The notes beneath the pieces are model-generated. The model searched no databases. It was not told the DNA's origin and was given only the letters and a program-made list of their open reading frames with translations. A stretch of 64,000 nucleotides of DNA from UBA1444 sp964601085. GTDB lineage: Bacteria; Bacillota; Negativicutes; UBA1444. Below are positions 51,566-60,026 of the stretch, one piece after another. The stretch is from the NCBI GenBank assembly GCA_964601085.1, contig CAZRLN010000001.1:1-64000 (forward strand). Reading direction: 5' to 3'. How positions within the stretch are numbered: position 1 is the first letter of the stretch; every line of letters begins with the position of its first letter. The position numbers and the translations under genes were made by a program.

Positions 51566-51947
51566 ACTGGCCGATGCTCTGCGCAACGAAGGAATTGATG
51601 TGACGCAGGCCACGGTATCGCGTGATATCAAAGAATTGATGCTGGTCAAAGTACCAACGGGGGACGGCAGTTATCGGTACGCTTTTCCGGCGGAACGCAA
51701 CGTCACGGTCTCGGTGGCCCGGCTCGAAAAAACGTTTCAGGATTCAGTTCTGTCCATGGATAGCAGCGGCAATATCATCGTGTTGCGAACCTTGCCCGGT
51801 ACCGCCCAGGCCGTGGCTTACGTTCTGGATAATGTCCGTTGGCCGGAAATTATCGGCACGGTGGCCGGCGATGATACGATATTCCTTGTCGTGAAACCGG
51901 AAAGTGCGGTTGAGCACGTGAAAGAACGCATGGAATCCATTATGTAG
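51498..51947 (+). CDS. argR: Arginine repressor ArgR/AhrC
   Basis: Arginine-binding hexameric repressor and activator of arginine genes. The 149 residues have a winged-helix N-domain (RVKEIVERLVIRTQDELADA and VTQATVSRDIKELMLVK) and a C-terminal domain with the arginine site region TLPGTAQAVAYVLDNV and GDDTIFLVVK. GGGAGG lies seven bases before the ATG. The start lies within the tail of mnmM. argR followed by recN is standard in Firmicutes. Confidence 0.94.
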   Translation: MKTHRQTRVKEIVERLVIRTQDELADALRNEGIDVTQATVSRDIKELMLVKVPTGDGSYRYAFPAERNVTVSVARLEKTFQDSVLSMDSSGNIIVLRTLPGTAQAVAYVLDNVRWPEIIGTVAGDDTIFLVVKPESAVEHVKERMESIM

Positions 51948-51958
51948 AGGCGATTCAT

Positions 51959-53665
51959 TTGCTGCAGGTACTCAAAGTTTTTAATTTTGCGTTGATCGAA
52001 CAGGCGGAAATCGAATTTTCCGGCGGCTTTAATGTGCTGACGGGGGAAACCGGCGCTGGCAAATCGATTGTGATCGATGCGTTGAGCGTGGTGCTGGGGG
52101 GGCGATCCTCCCTGGATATGATCCGCAGCGGCTGCGAGCAGTATCGGGTGGAAGCGGTGTTTAGCCTGCAAAATCATCCGGCGGTGTTGTCTTTGTTAGC
52201 GGATCAGGCCATTCCGATGGAAGAGGACGGCGCCCTGTTTATAAGCCGGACGGTGTCCCGCCAGGGGAAAAACACGCTGTTGCTGAATGGAACCCATGCG
52301 CCGTTGTCGTTGTTGCGGATGGTTGGCGACCTATTGCTGGATATGCATGGCCAACACGAAAATCAGGCGTTGCTTCGCCCCGAGTCGTACCTGGCTTTAT
52401 TGGATGGCTTCGACCCGCAGTTGGAAGCCTTGCTTGGCGCTTACCGGAAAATCTATGAACGCTGGCGGCAGATCCGTGAGAAAATTGCGACCGTCGATAA
52501 AGACGAGCGGCAAAGGGCCCAGCGGCTGGACATGTTGCGATGGCAGCTGGACGAAATCGAAGCAGCCCGGTTGAGGGAACAGGAAGAAGCGGAATTGACC
52601 CGACAAATCGCTTTGTTGACGAATGCGGAAAAAATCGGCGCCGCAGTGGGCAATGCGTGGGCCGCTCTCGCCGATGGCGGGCGTCAGGGAAAAAGCGTGA
52701 CGGATATCCTGCAAGAGTGCCGACGGAATTTGGAGAGCGCCGTCCGTTATGATGAAGAGTTGTCCGTCTATGCGCAGCAGTTTTCGGAAGTTTTGATTTT
52801 GCTCGAGGATATAAAGCCGGGGCTGCGGGATTATCTGGACCGGATCGAGCCGGACCCGGCCCGGTTGTCCAAACTGCAGGAACGGATGGATCTGATTTAT
52901 CGGCTACGGCAAAAATATGGCGCTTCGGTGGCGGACGTTCTGGCGTACGCCGCGCAATCACGAACGGAACTGGAAAGCCTGGAGCGACACGATGAATTGC
53001 TGGCGGCATTGCAGCAACAATTGCAACAGCAGGAGACTGAACTGGCGCAGGCTGCGGAGGATTTGGGCAAGCGGCGGCTACAAGCCGCCACTGAAATGAG
53101 CCGGGCGATCGAAGCCCAGCTTAGGGACTTGGGGATGCCGGGCGGCCGCTTCAAGATCCAGGTAACTTCGGGGCAGGACTACACTCCGCATGGGCGGGAC
53201 CAGGTCCGATTCGAGTTTTCCGCCAATCCGGGCGAAGAACTGCGATTGTTGTCCAAAGTCGCTTCCGGCGGGGAACTGTCCCGGGTTGCCTTGGCGATTA
53301 AAACGGTCTGCTCCCGGAATGCGGGGGCCCAAGTCATGGTGTTCGACGAAATCGATTCCGGGGTGGGCGGGCAAACGGCGCGCAAGGTTGCGGAGAAAAT
53401 CGCCCAGGTGGCAGCACGAAAACAGGTGCTGTGCATTACGCATCTGCCACAGATCGCTTCCATGGCGGATTGCCATATCCATATCGAAAAGAAGCTGATG
53501 GAAGACCGGACGCAGACCTTCGTGCTAAAACTGTCCGCCGAAGAACGGTTGGCGGAATTGGCCCGAATGATCGGCGGCGAACCAATTTCCAGGGCCGGCC
53601 TGGATAATGCCGCCGAGATGGTCCGAATGGCGGCGGCAATGAAAATTGGCCTGTCCACGCCATAA
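51959..53665 (+). CDS. recN: DNA repair protein RecN
   Basis: SMC-like ATPase recruited to double-strand breaks. The 568 residues have an N-terminal Walker A in NVLTGETGAGKSIVIDAL (about 24-41), QHENQALL, long coiled-coil arms between about 150 and 390, and a C-terminal half with SKVASGGELSRVALAIK (signature), MVFDEIDSGVGG (Walker B) and CITHLPQIAS. TTG at 51959 follows AGAGG. In spore formers spoIVB and spo0A usually follow; here butyrate kinase does. Confidence 0.95.
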   Translation: MLQVLKVFNFALIEQAEIEFSGGFNVLTGETGAGKSIVIDALSVVLGGRSSLDMIRSGCEQYRVEAVFSLQNHPAVLSLLADQAIPMEEDGALFISRTVSRQGKNTLLLNGTHAPLSLLRMVGDLLLDMHGQHENQALLRPESYLALLDGFDPQLEALLGAYRKIYERWRQIREKIATVDKDERQRAQRLDMLRWQLDEIEAARLREQEEAELTRQIALLTNAEKIGAAVGNAWAALADGGRQGKSVTDILQECRRNLESAVRYDEELSVYAQQFSEVLILLEDIKPGLRDYLDRIEPDPARLSKLQERMDLIYRLRQKYGASVADVLAYAAQSRTELESLERHDELLAALQQQLQQQETELAQAAEDLGKRRLQAATEMSRAIEAQLRDLGMPGGRFKIQVTSGQDYTPHGRDQVRFEFSANPGEELRLLSKVASGGELSRVALAIKTVCSRNAGAQVMVFDEIDSGVGGQTARKVAEKIAQVAARKQVLCITHLPQIASMADCHIHIEKKLMEDRTQTFVLKLSAEERLAELARMIGGEPISRAGLDNAAEMVRMAAAMKIGLSTP

Positions 53666-53732
53666 GCCTCTCCAGCCGACCTGTTCTTGAGCTTTTTCAC
53701 AGGGATAAAACACAATGAAAAGAGGCAGGAAC

Positions 53733-54806
53733 ATGAAGAAAAAATATCGCGTTCTGGCGATCAATCCAGGATCCACTTCTACGAAAATAGCAGTATACGA
53801 AGAAGAAACCAGCCTGTTCGAAGAAACGATCCGGCACAGCGCCGAGGAACTGGCGGGTTTTGCCGATATCTACGCCCAGTATGACTTTCGGCGGGAAATG
53901 GTGGAGCAGGCCTTGGCGAAACACAATTTCTCCGTTGCCGATCTGCATGCGGTTGTCGGCCGGGGCGGGGCGCTGAAACCGATTTCCGGCGGAACGTATG
54001 CCGTGAATGAAGCCATGGTGGATGATCTTCACCACCGGGTGCAGGTTCACCATGCTTCCAACCTGGGCGGGCTGATTGCGCTGGGGATTGCCGAGCCCCA
54101 TGGATTGCCGTCGTTTATCGTCGATCCGGTCTGTGTGGATGAAATGGAACCGATTGCCCGGATCAGCGGCTGGCCGGAAATGCCCCGGCGCAGTATTTTT
54201 CATGCGCTGAACCTGAAGGCTACCGCCCGTCGCGCCGCCCATGAACTGGGCAAACCGGTCGAAGATGTGACGTTGGTCATGGGACATTTGGGCGGGGGAA
54301 TTTCTTTCACCGTGCAGCAGAACGGACGGATGATCGATGTCATCAACCCGATGGACGGCGGGGCCCTGTCGCCGGAGCGGGCCGGCTATTTGCCGCTCAG
54401 CCCCTTGGTTGAACTCTGTTATTCCGGACGCTACACATTCAAAGAGCTGATGCGGAAGATGGTTGGCCAGGGCGGCTTGATCGCCCATCTGGGGACCGGC
54501 GACGCCCGTGAAGTGGAACACCGGATTGATGCGGGCGACGAACAGGCGGCGTTGGTCTATCAGGCAATGGCTTATCAGATCGCCAAGGAACTGGCGGCAA
54601 TGACTGTGGTGGTCAATGGCCGTTTTGACGCGATTGTTCTGACCGGGGGATTGGCGTATTCCCGACGGCTCGTGGAAATGATCCGGGAACGGGTCGAGTT
54701 TTTGGGACAAGTTCTGGTATATCCGGGCGAAGACGAGTTGCTGGCCCTGGCCCAGGGAGCGCTGCGGGTGCTGCATGGAGAAGAAAAGGCGAAAGTATAT
54801 GAATAG
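53733..54806 (+). CDS. buk: Butyrate kinase
   Basis: Acetokinase-family enzyme that interconverts butyryl phosphate and butyrate with ADP/ATP. The 357 residues begin KKYRVLAINPGSTSTKIAVY, and contain VVGRGGALKPISGGTYAVNE, IFHALNLKATARRAA and VMGHLGGGISFTVQQNG, all butyrate-kinase rather than acetate-kinase features. No phosphotransbutyrylase lies next to it. A branched-chain role (isobutyrate) is equally possible. ATG at 53733 is preceded by AGAGGCAGGA; the ATG at 53715 has no site. Confidence 0.93.
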   Translation: MKKKYRVLAINPGSTSTKIAVYEEETSLFEETIRHSAEELAGFADIYAQYDFRREMVEQALAKHNFSVADLHAVVGRGGALKPISGGTYAVNEAMVDDLHHRVQVHHASNLGGLIALGIAEPHGLPSFIVDPVCVDEMEPIARISGWPEMPRRSIFHALNLKATARRAAHELGKPVEDVTLVMGHLGGGISFTVQQNGRMIDVINPMDGGALSPERAGYLPLSPLVELCYSGRYTFKELMRKMVGQGGLIAHLGTGDAREVEHRIDAGDEQAALVYQAMAYQIAKELAAMTVVVNGRFDAIVLTGGLAYSRRLVEMIRERVEFLGQVLVYPGEDELLALAQGALRVLHGEEKAKVYE

Positions 54807-54817
54807 AGGCTTGCAAA

Positions 54818-55516
54818 ATGGAATTTGATTTAGGCGTGTTCCGTCATGATGAGGAAACAAGGCCCCGGATTAAGGTTCTGGTGGGCGAGTTTGGCAGCGG
54901 CAAAACGGAACTGGCGGTAAATTTGGCGACTTATCTGCAAAAGTCGGGTCTGACGACAGCGGTCGTCGATATGGATCTGGCCAAACCCTATTTTCGGACC
55001 CGGGAGCACCGACAACGGCTGGAAGCGGATGGCGTAACCGTGGTCATGCAGCAGGCAGGCCTGGCCCATGCGGATCTGCCGATCATGCCGCAGGGATTGA
55101 CACGGGTTCTGTACAGTCCGGAATATCGGGTGGTGATCGATGTCGGTGGAGCGAAAGCGGCGATTGTTCTGGGGCAGGTTCGGGAACAAATCCGGGAAAA
55201 TGGCTGCGAAGTCTTGATGGTAATCAATGTTTGCCGGCCGTTTTCGCGTAACGCTACCGAAATTGTCGATGCCATGCGGAATGTGGAGATGGCTTCCGGC
55301 CTAGCCATAACGGGGCTGGTGAGCAATACGAATCTGGGCGCCGCGACGACGCTGCAGCATGTGGAGTCCGGGGCGCAGGTGGTTCGCCAAGTCTCGGAAA
55401 CGACGGGTCTGCCGTTGCGCTGGCTGGTGGCGCCGTCCTGGCTGGCCGGGCAAGTTCGGGACACCGCGCCGATATTGCCGCTGTATCCCCGGACTACCTA
55501 TCCGTGGGATGAATAA
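54818..55516 (+). CDS. P-loop ATPase of the MinD/CobQ-like type
   Basis: A 232-residue nucleotide-binding protein with Walker A LVGEFGSGKTELAVNLA near 21-37, TAVVDMDLAKPYFRTREHR (switch-type aspartates) and VVIDVGGAKAAIVLGQV near 105-121. It does not belong to a well-named family; similar proteins sit beside 2-oxoacid oxidoreductase or butyrate kinase genes in anaerobes. It starts 11 bases after buk, so it is probably co-transcribed. A role in enzyme maturation or regulation is a guess. Confidence 0.75.
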   Translation: MEFDLGVFRHDEETRPRIKVLVGEFGSGKTELAVNLATYLQKSGLTTAVVDMDLAKPYFRTREHRQRLEADGVTVVMQQAGLAHADLPIMPQGLTRVLYSPEYRVVIDVGGAKAAIVLGQVREQIRENGCEVLMVINVCRPFSRNATEIVDAMRNVEMASGLAITGLVSNTNLGAATTLQHVESGAQVVRQVSETTGLPLRWLVAPSWLAGQVRDTAPILPLYPRTTYPWDE

Positions 55517-55537
55517 TGAATAAGGAACATATCCGGC

Positions 55538-55562
55538 AATGGCCCTGACAGGGGCCATTTTG
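55538..55562 (+). terminator. Possible terminator after the P-loop ATPase gene
   Basis: AATGGCCC (55538-55545) pairs with GGGCCATT (55552-55559) around a six-base loop. Only a few T follow, so termination is probably weak. Confidence 0.5.
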
Positions 55563-55600
55563 CTGCGGAGAAACAAGTTCGGGTTTAAGGAGACGGTTGT

Positions 55601-56137
55601 ATGGACGAGCATTTGATCGAAACGTTTGTTTCCACCGAAAAAATTTATTCCGGTAAGGTCGTGAATTTGCGCCGGGATATCGTGTGTTTGCCCAACGGCA
55701 AGGAAGCCTCCCGGGAGGTCGTGGAACATCCGGGGGCTGTCGCCATCGTGCCGGTGCTGGCGGATGGCAGAATCTTGATGGTTCGGCAGTTTCGACATCC
55801 AATCGGCCGGGTGCTGCTGGAGATTCCGGCCGGTAAGCTGGATGCGGGCGAAAATCCGGATGAATGCGCTGCCCGCGAACTGGAAGAGGAAACCGGCTAC
55901 CGGGCCAAGGTTTTGGAACAGCGCGCTTCGATTTTTACCGGTCCGGGTTTTACCGACGAAGTGATTCATTTGTATCTGGCGCGGGACTTATATAAAACTT
56001 TGGCCAACCCGGATGACGATGAATTTTTGGAAGTTGGCGCCTATGCGCCGGGAGATATCCGACGCATGGTCAGCGAAGGAATGATCTGCGACGCCAAAAC
56101 AATTTCCGGGTTGTATCTGCTTCAGGCTGAAAAATGA
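55601..56137 (+). CDS. NUDIX ADP-ribose pyrophosphatase
   Basis: A 178-residue NUDIX hydrolase. The Nudix box is complete: GKLDAGENPDECAARELEEE continuing TGY, near residues 78-100, following LLEIPAG. The N-terminal beta sheet (KIYSGKVVNLRRDIVCLPNG) and the GFTDEVIHLYLA stretch match NudF/YqkG ADP-ribose pyrophosphatases. TAAGGAG precedes the ATG. It overlaps the next gene by four bases. Confidence 0.93.
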   Translation: MDEHLIETFVSTEKIYSGKVVNLRRDIVCLPNGKEASREVVEHPGAVAIVPVLADGRILMVRQFRHPIGRVLLEIPAGKLDAGENPDECAARELEEETGYRAKVLEQRASIFTGPGFTDEVIHLYLARDLYKTLANPDDDEFLEVGAYAPGDIRRMVSEGMICDAKTISGLYLLQAEK

Positions 56138-57318
56138 ATCATTATTACGCCGATTTTCACATCCATGTCGGAATCAGTGAATCCGGTCGCTGGGTGAAGA
56201 TCCCCACATCCCGCCGCCTGACTGTCCGGACGATTCTGGAGACCGCGCTGCGGCGCAAGGGGATCGAAATTGTCGGAGTCGTCGATGCGCTGTCGCCCTG
56301 GGTGCAGGAAGACATCCAGCGCCTGGTGGATGAAGGCGGTCTGGTGCTGCAAAGCGGCGGCGGCTATTTGTATCACAACGGAGTTTCCCTGATTCTTGGC
56401 GCTGAGATTGAGACTTGCGAGGAAGGCGGTGGCATGTGCCATTCGCTTTCCTATCTGCCGGATTTGGACTCCATGCGGGAATTTTCCCGGGAAATGTCGG
56501 GATACATCCGAAATATCGGCTTGAGTTCGCAAAACGCCCATTTGCCGTTTCGCCGCCTGGTGGAGATTGCTGCGGCGCATGAAGCGCTGTTTGTGCCGGC
56601 GCATGCGTTTACCCCGCACAAAAGTTTGTTCGGTTCCTGCACCGATTCCTTGGCTGCAGTGCTGCCAACGGCGCTGCGATCCTGCATTGCCGCCGTTGAG
56701 CTGGGCTTGTCGGCGGATACGGCGATGGCCGATCGCATCAATGACCTGTGGGGCTTCGAGTACCTCACGAATTCGGATGCGCATTCTCCGGATAAGATCG
56801 GCCGGGAATATAACCGGATGGTTCTGGAGGCTTCTTCGTTTGCGGAATGCGCTCTGGCCTTCCGGCGGCGGCAGGGACGCTGCATCGCCGAAAATTACGG
56901 AATGGATCCCCGACTGGGGAAATACCACCATAATTGCTGCGATCACTGCGGTCTGGTCTATGACGGCAGTGATACAGCGGGAATTTGTCCGGACTGCGGC
57001 GGCGCCAAACTGGTAAAAGGCGTTTCCGAGCGGATCGGGGAGCTGGCCGATTTGCCGCCAGGCGCCCATCCCTCAACCCGGCCGGTCTATCATTACCATG
57101 TGCCGCTGCCGATGCTGCCTGGCTTGGGCGGAAAAACACTCGACAAGTTAGTGGCCGAACTGGGAACGGAAATGGAACTGATTCATCAAGTTCCCTTGAC
57201 GGAAATACATCGGGTAGGCGGAACGCGGGCGGCCCGGGCTTTTTCCGCCGTGCGTAGCGGCAGTGCAACCGTTCAGAGCGGCGGTGGCGGGATCTACGGA
57301 CGAATCCGCCTTGATTGA
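56134..57318 (+). CDS. Endonuclease Q family PHP-domain protein
   Basis: A 394-residue PHP-fold protein of the TIGR00375/EndoQ family. Metal ligands appear in YYADFHIHVGIS near 4-15, VPAHAFTPHKSLFGSC and LTNSDAHSPDKIGREYNRM. A zinc ribbon (CCDHCGLV and CPDCGG) lies near 268-290, and the C-terminus has a helix-hairpin-helix (LPGLGGKTLDKLVAELG). Archaeal and some bacterial EndoQ cut 5' of deaminated bases such as hypoxanthine and uracil. Activity here is inferred. The start overlaps the NUDIX stop. Confidence 0.85.
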   Translation: MNHYYADFHIHVGISESGRWVKIPTSRRLTVRTILETALRRKGIEIVGVVDALSPWVQEDIQRLVDEGGLVLQSGGGYLYHNGVSLILGAEIETCEEGGGMCHSLSYLPDLDSMREFSREMSGYIRNIGLSSQNAHLPFRRLVEIAAAHEALFVPAHAFTPHKSLFGSCTDSLAAVLPTALRSCIAAVELGLSADTAMADRINDLWGFEYLTNSDAHSPDKIGREYNRMVLEASSFAECALAFRRRQGRCIAENYGMDPRLGKYHHNCCDHCGLVYDGSDTAGICPDCGGAKLVKGVSERIGELADLPPGAHPSTRPVYHYHVPLPMLPGLGGKTLDKLVAELGTEMELIHQVPLTEIHRVGGTRAARAFSAVRSGSATVQSGGGGIYGRIRLD

Positions 57319-57332
57319 CAGGAGTACGGCGT

Positions 57333-58220
57333 ATGGAAGAATTATTGCAGGAGTTTTTGCATTATATCGCGGTGGAACGGGGACTGGCGAGGAACACGAT
57401 CCTTGCCTATGAACGGGATCTGCGGCAGTTTTTCAACTATTTGGCGGATAACGGAATTCAGGGCGTGGATCAACTGCAGCCGCCAATTTTGGTGAAATAT
57501 CTTCGCAGCCTCCAAGCCGACGGTTTGCGGGCCACCTCCATATCCCGAAAATTGGCGGCAATTCGCAATTACTGTCAATATGCCGTTCGGGAACGGATAT
57601 TGAAGAAAGATCCCTCCGGCATGATTGAATCCATGAAAACTCCGCTGCGGTTACCGAAAGTACTGGACGAAAAAGAAATCGCCGCATTGCTCGAACAGCC
57701 GGCTGAGCTGAAACCGTCCGGACTGCGCGACCGGGCAATGCTGGAACTGATGTACGCTACCGGAGTTCGGGTATCGGAACTGGTTTCACTGAAAGTGAAC
57801 GATGTGAATATGGACATGGGGTACATCCGGTGTTTCGGTAAGGGTTCCAAGGAACGCATCGTCCCGATGGGCGAGATCGCCCAATCGGCGGTGCGGGACT
57901 ACCTGAACCGGGGACGGCCGAAACTTTTGAGCCGTTCTCTGGAGGACACGCTGTTTCTCAACCGGCGCGGCCAAAAAATGACCCGGCAGGCTTTCTGGCT
58001 GATTATCCAGGCGAAAGCCCGGCAGGCCGGGATTGCCAAAACGGTGACGCCGCATATGCTGCGGCATTCATTCGCCACCCATCTGCTCGACCATGGGGCC
58101 GATCTTCGCTCGGTTCAGGAAATGCTGGGACATGTAGATATCACGACCACACAGATTTATACGCATGTGACCCGGACCCGGTTGAAGGAAGTCTACAACC
58201 GGACTCATCCCCGGGCATAG
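57333..58220 (+). CDS. xerD: Tyrosine recombinase XerD
   Basis: Resolves chromosome dimers at dif. The 295 residues have an N-terminal SAM-like domain (LLQEFLHYIAVERGLARNTI) and the catalytic domain with the arginine in YATGVRVSELVSLK, HMLRHSFATHLLDHGA, GHVDITTTQIYTHV with the nucleophilic tyrosine. Length is that of XerD rather than a phage integrase. ATG at 57333 has AGGAG eight bases upstream. It precedes the nucleoside phosphorylase, a common Firmicute pairing. Confidence 0.94.
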   Translation: MEELLQEFLHYIAVERGLARNTILAYERDLRQFFNYLADNGIQGVDQLQPPILVKYLRSLQADGLRATSISRKLAAIRNYCQYAVRERILKKDPSGMIESMKTPLRLPKVLDEKEIAALLEQPAELKPSGLRDRAMLELMYATGVRVSELVSLKVNDVNMDMGYIRCFGKGSKERIVPMGEIAQSAVRDYLNRGRPKLLSRSLEDTLFLNRRGQKMTRQAFWLIIQAKARQAGIAKTVTPHMLRHSFATHLLDHGADLRSVQEMLGHVDITTTQIYTHVTRTRLKEVYNRTHPRA

Positions 58221-58235
58221 TTGGGGGGCGGCGAA

Positions 58236-59564
58236 ATGCGCATGGTGGATCTGATCGAAAAGAAGAAACAGGGCGGCGTTCACGACGACGTCGAGATCCG
58301 GCATATTGTTGAAGGGTATCTGGCGGGTGCAATCCCGGATTACCAGATGTCGGCCTGGCTGATGGCGGTGTGGTTCCGGGGGCTTTCGAAGGCGGAAACG
58401 GTGAATTTGACGCTGGCGATGGCGCAATCCGGAAAGATCCTCGACTTGTCGATGATCGAAGGCGTCAAGGTCGATAAACACAGCACCGGCGGCGTGGCGG
58501 ACACTACCACGCTGATTGTCGCTCCTCTGGTGGCGGCGACCGGGGTCAAGGTCGCCAAAATGTCAGGGCGCGGATTGGGCTTTACCGGCGGCACCATCGA
58601 CAAGTTAGAGGCGATTCCTGGTTTTCGAACGAACCTGGAAATTACGGAATTTATTGACCAGGTCCGGCGGATCGGCTTGGCCATCATCGGACAGACCCAC
58701 GATCTGGCGCCGGCCGATGGCAAGATCTATGCGTTGCGGGATGTTTCGGCGACAGTGGACAGCTTGCCGTTGATCGCAGCTTCGGTCATGAGCAAAAAAA
58801 TTGCTGCGGGCGCAGACAAGATCCTGTTGGATGTCAAATTCGGCAGCGGCGCGTTTATGAAGGATCTTGATTCCGCCAAAGAACTGGCGCGGTTGATGGT
58901 TGAGATAGGCAACGGCGCCGGCCGGCAGACGGCGGCCCTGGTGACCGGAATGGCCGAACCTCTGGGTACGGCGATCGGCAATAGCCTGGAGGTGAGGGAA
59001 GCGGTGGAAGTCCTGTCTGGCGCCGGGGATATGCGGTTGCGGGATTTTTGCTTGTTTATGGCGGCCAGGATGCTGATGCTGGCGAAACCGGAATGGAACA
59101 GCGCAAAGGCGGCGGCAGCCGTCCGGACGGCATTGGACAGCGGTGAGGCATTGGCGAAATTCCAGGAGTTTGTTGTCGCCCAGGGCGGTGACGGTCGTAT
59201 TGCGACAGAACCGGATCGCCTGGGAGTCGCAGCGTGCAGTCAGGAGATCCGTGTCGACAGGGAGGGCTTTATCCTTGGAATGGATTCAGCTCGAATCGGA
59301 AATGCCGCGATCCTGCTGGGCGCCGGCCGAGCCAAAAAGAATGACGGGATTGATCTGACAGCCGGAATTCGGTTGCATCGACGCTGCGGCGATTATGTCC
59401 AAGCAGGGGACTTGCTGGCGACCCTGTATTTTAAAGATGGTGTGGACCCAACGCCGGCCCGGCGGAATGTTGAGAAGGCGATTGCGATGGGGACGGCGGC
59501 AAAAAAAGAAAATCGCCTGGTTATTGGAATCATGGATGAGACTGGTTGGAATAGCCTGGAATAG
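58236..59564 (+). CDS. pynP: Pyrimidine-nucleoside phosphorylase
   Basis: Phosphorolyses uridine and thymidine for salvage. The 442 residues show DKHSTGGVADTTTLIVAPLV near 78-97, KMSGRGLGFTGGTIDKLEAI near 108-127 and KIAAGADKILLDVKFGSGAF near 185-204, typical of the family; the central KHSTGG loop binds phosphate. ATG at 58236 is preceded by GGGGGCGG. Its stop lies inside a terminator. Confidence 0.95.
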   Translation: MRMVDLIEKKKQGGVHDDVEIRHIVEGYLAGAIPDYQMSAWLMAVWFRGLSKAETVNLTLAMAQSGKILDLSMIEGVKVDKHSTGGVADTTTLIVAPLVAATGVKVAKMSGRGLGFTGGTIDKLEAIPGFRTNLEITEFIDQVRRIGLAIIGQTHDLAPADGKIYALRDVSATVDSLPLIAASVMSKKIAAGADKILLDVKFGSGAFMKDLDSAKELARLMVEIGNGAGRQTAALVTGMAEPLGTAIGNSLEVREAVEVLSGAGDMRLRDFCLFMAARMLMLAKPEWNSAKAAAAVRTALDSGEALAKFQEFVVAQGGDGRIATEPDRLGVAACSQEIRVDREGFILGMDSARIGNAAILLGAGRAKKNDGIDLTAGIRLHRRCGDYVQAGDLLATLYFKDGVDPTPARRNVEKAIAMGTAAKKENRLVIGIMDETGWNSLE

Positions 59565-59586
59565 CTGAAATTCCGGGCTATTTTTT
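59550..59586 (+). terminator. Intrinsic terminator overlapping the pynP stop
   Basis: AATAGCCTGGAAT (59550-59562) pairs with ATTCCGGGCTATT (59570-59582), 13 bp with one wobble, around AGCTGAA, followed by a T-run. The stem includes the last codons of pynP. Confidence 0.9.
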
Positions 59587-59635
59587 AGAGGGAGAACAGG
59601 CTGGGGGAATTCCATAAAGTTGCGTATTGTCTTTG

Positions 59636-59668
59636 TGCGAGTTGGATAATTCTCGCATTTTTTTTTTT
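59636..59668 (+). terminator. Second intrinsic terminator
   Basis: TGCGAG (59636-59641) pairs with CTCGCA (59652-59657), followed by eleven T. It lies 50 bases beyond the first, giving a double stop before the exopolysaccharide leader. Confidence 0.85.
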
Positions 59669-59852
59669 GTGTTTGTTAAACCGGAGCGATAATGAAGTTA
59701 GAAATAAAATGGGATACAATCAAGCCACAAGTTGGTCAAGAGCTTAAACAACGAACGATTTGACATCTTTTCCCCAACTTGGCAGATAGGTGAAGTTATT
59801 GTTTGGACCGGGAATATATGGAAAAATGCGGTGTTTGATATGCGAATATTGA
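59669..59852 (+). other. Leader region upstream of the riboswitch
   Basis: About 185 AT-rich bases. An 8-bp dyad, CAAGTTGG (59728-59735) with CCAACTTG (59774-59781), is visible, and its inner loop holds a TTGACA (59760-59765) that lacks a good -10. TACAAT at 59715-59720 has a poor -35. I see no protein gene. The promoter for the riboswitch transcript must lie here but I cannot fix it. Confidence 0.45.
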
Positions 59853-59936
59853 CCTGTGGGCAAAACTGTCGAAAGACAGTGACGCAATGCTATGGATCTG
59901 TAGACGTAAACCGTCCAGGATTGCCAGGCTGCCGGC
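59853..59936 (+). promoter_or_regulatory. Cyclic di-GMP-I riboswitch aptamer (GEMM-I)
   Basis: The sequence follows the GEMM-I consensus in order: GGGCAAA (59858-59864), then the P2 stem ACTGTC (59865-59870)/GACAGT (59875-59880) closed by a GAAA tetraloop, GACGCAATGC (59881-59890; consensus GACGCAAAGC), a P3 stem TGGA/TCCA (59893-59896, 59914-59917), and the conserved 3' GCCAGGCTGCC (59923-59933). It precedes an exopolysaccharide operon, a classic c-di-GMP target. One consensus A is T here. Confidence 0.88.
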
Positions 59937-59973
59937 GCAAAGCGCCGATAGTCGGCAATCCTTTTGTTTTTTT
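59918..59973 (+). terminator. Riboswitch-controlled intrinsic terminator
   Basis: GGATTGCC (59918-59925) pairs with GGCAATCC (59954-59961), with an inner hairpin CGGCGC/GCGCCG (59933-59938, 59942-59947), followed by TTTTGTTTTTTT. The 5' arm is the 3' strand of the aptamer, so ligand-bound aptamer should block the terminator: an ON switch for c-di-GMP. Confidence 0.85.
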
Positions 59974-60026
59974 CGAGAACCAATTCGGTATTGTTCAAAA
60001 TCATTATCCCAGTGGAGGAGAAAATG

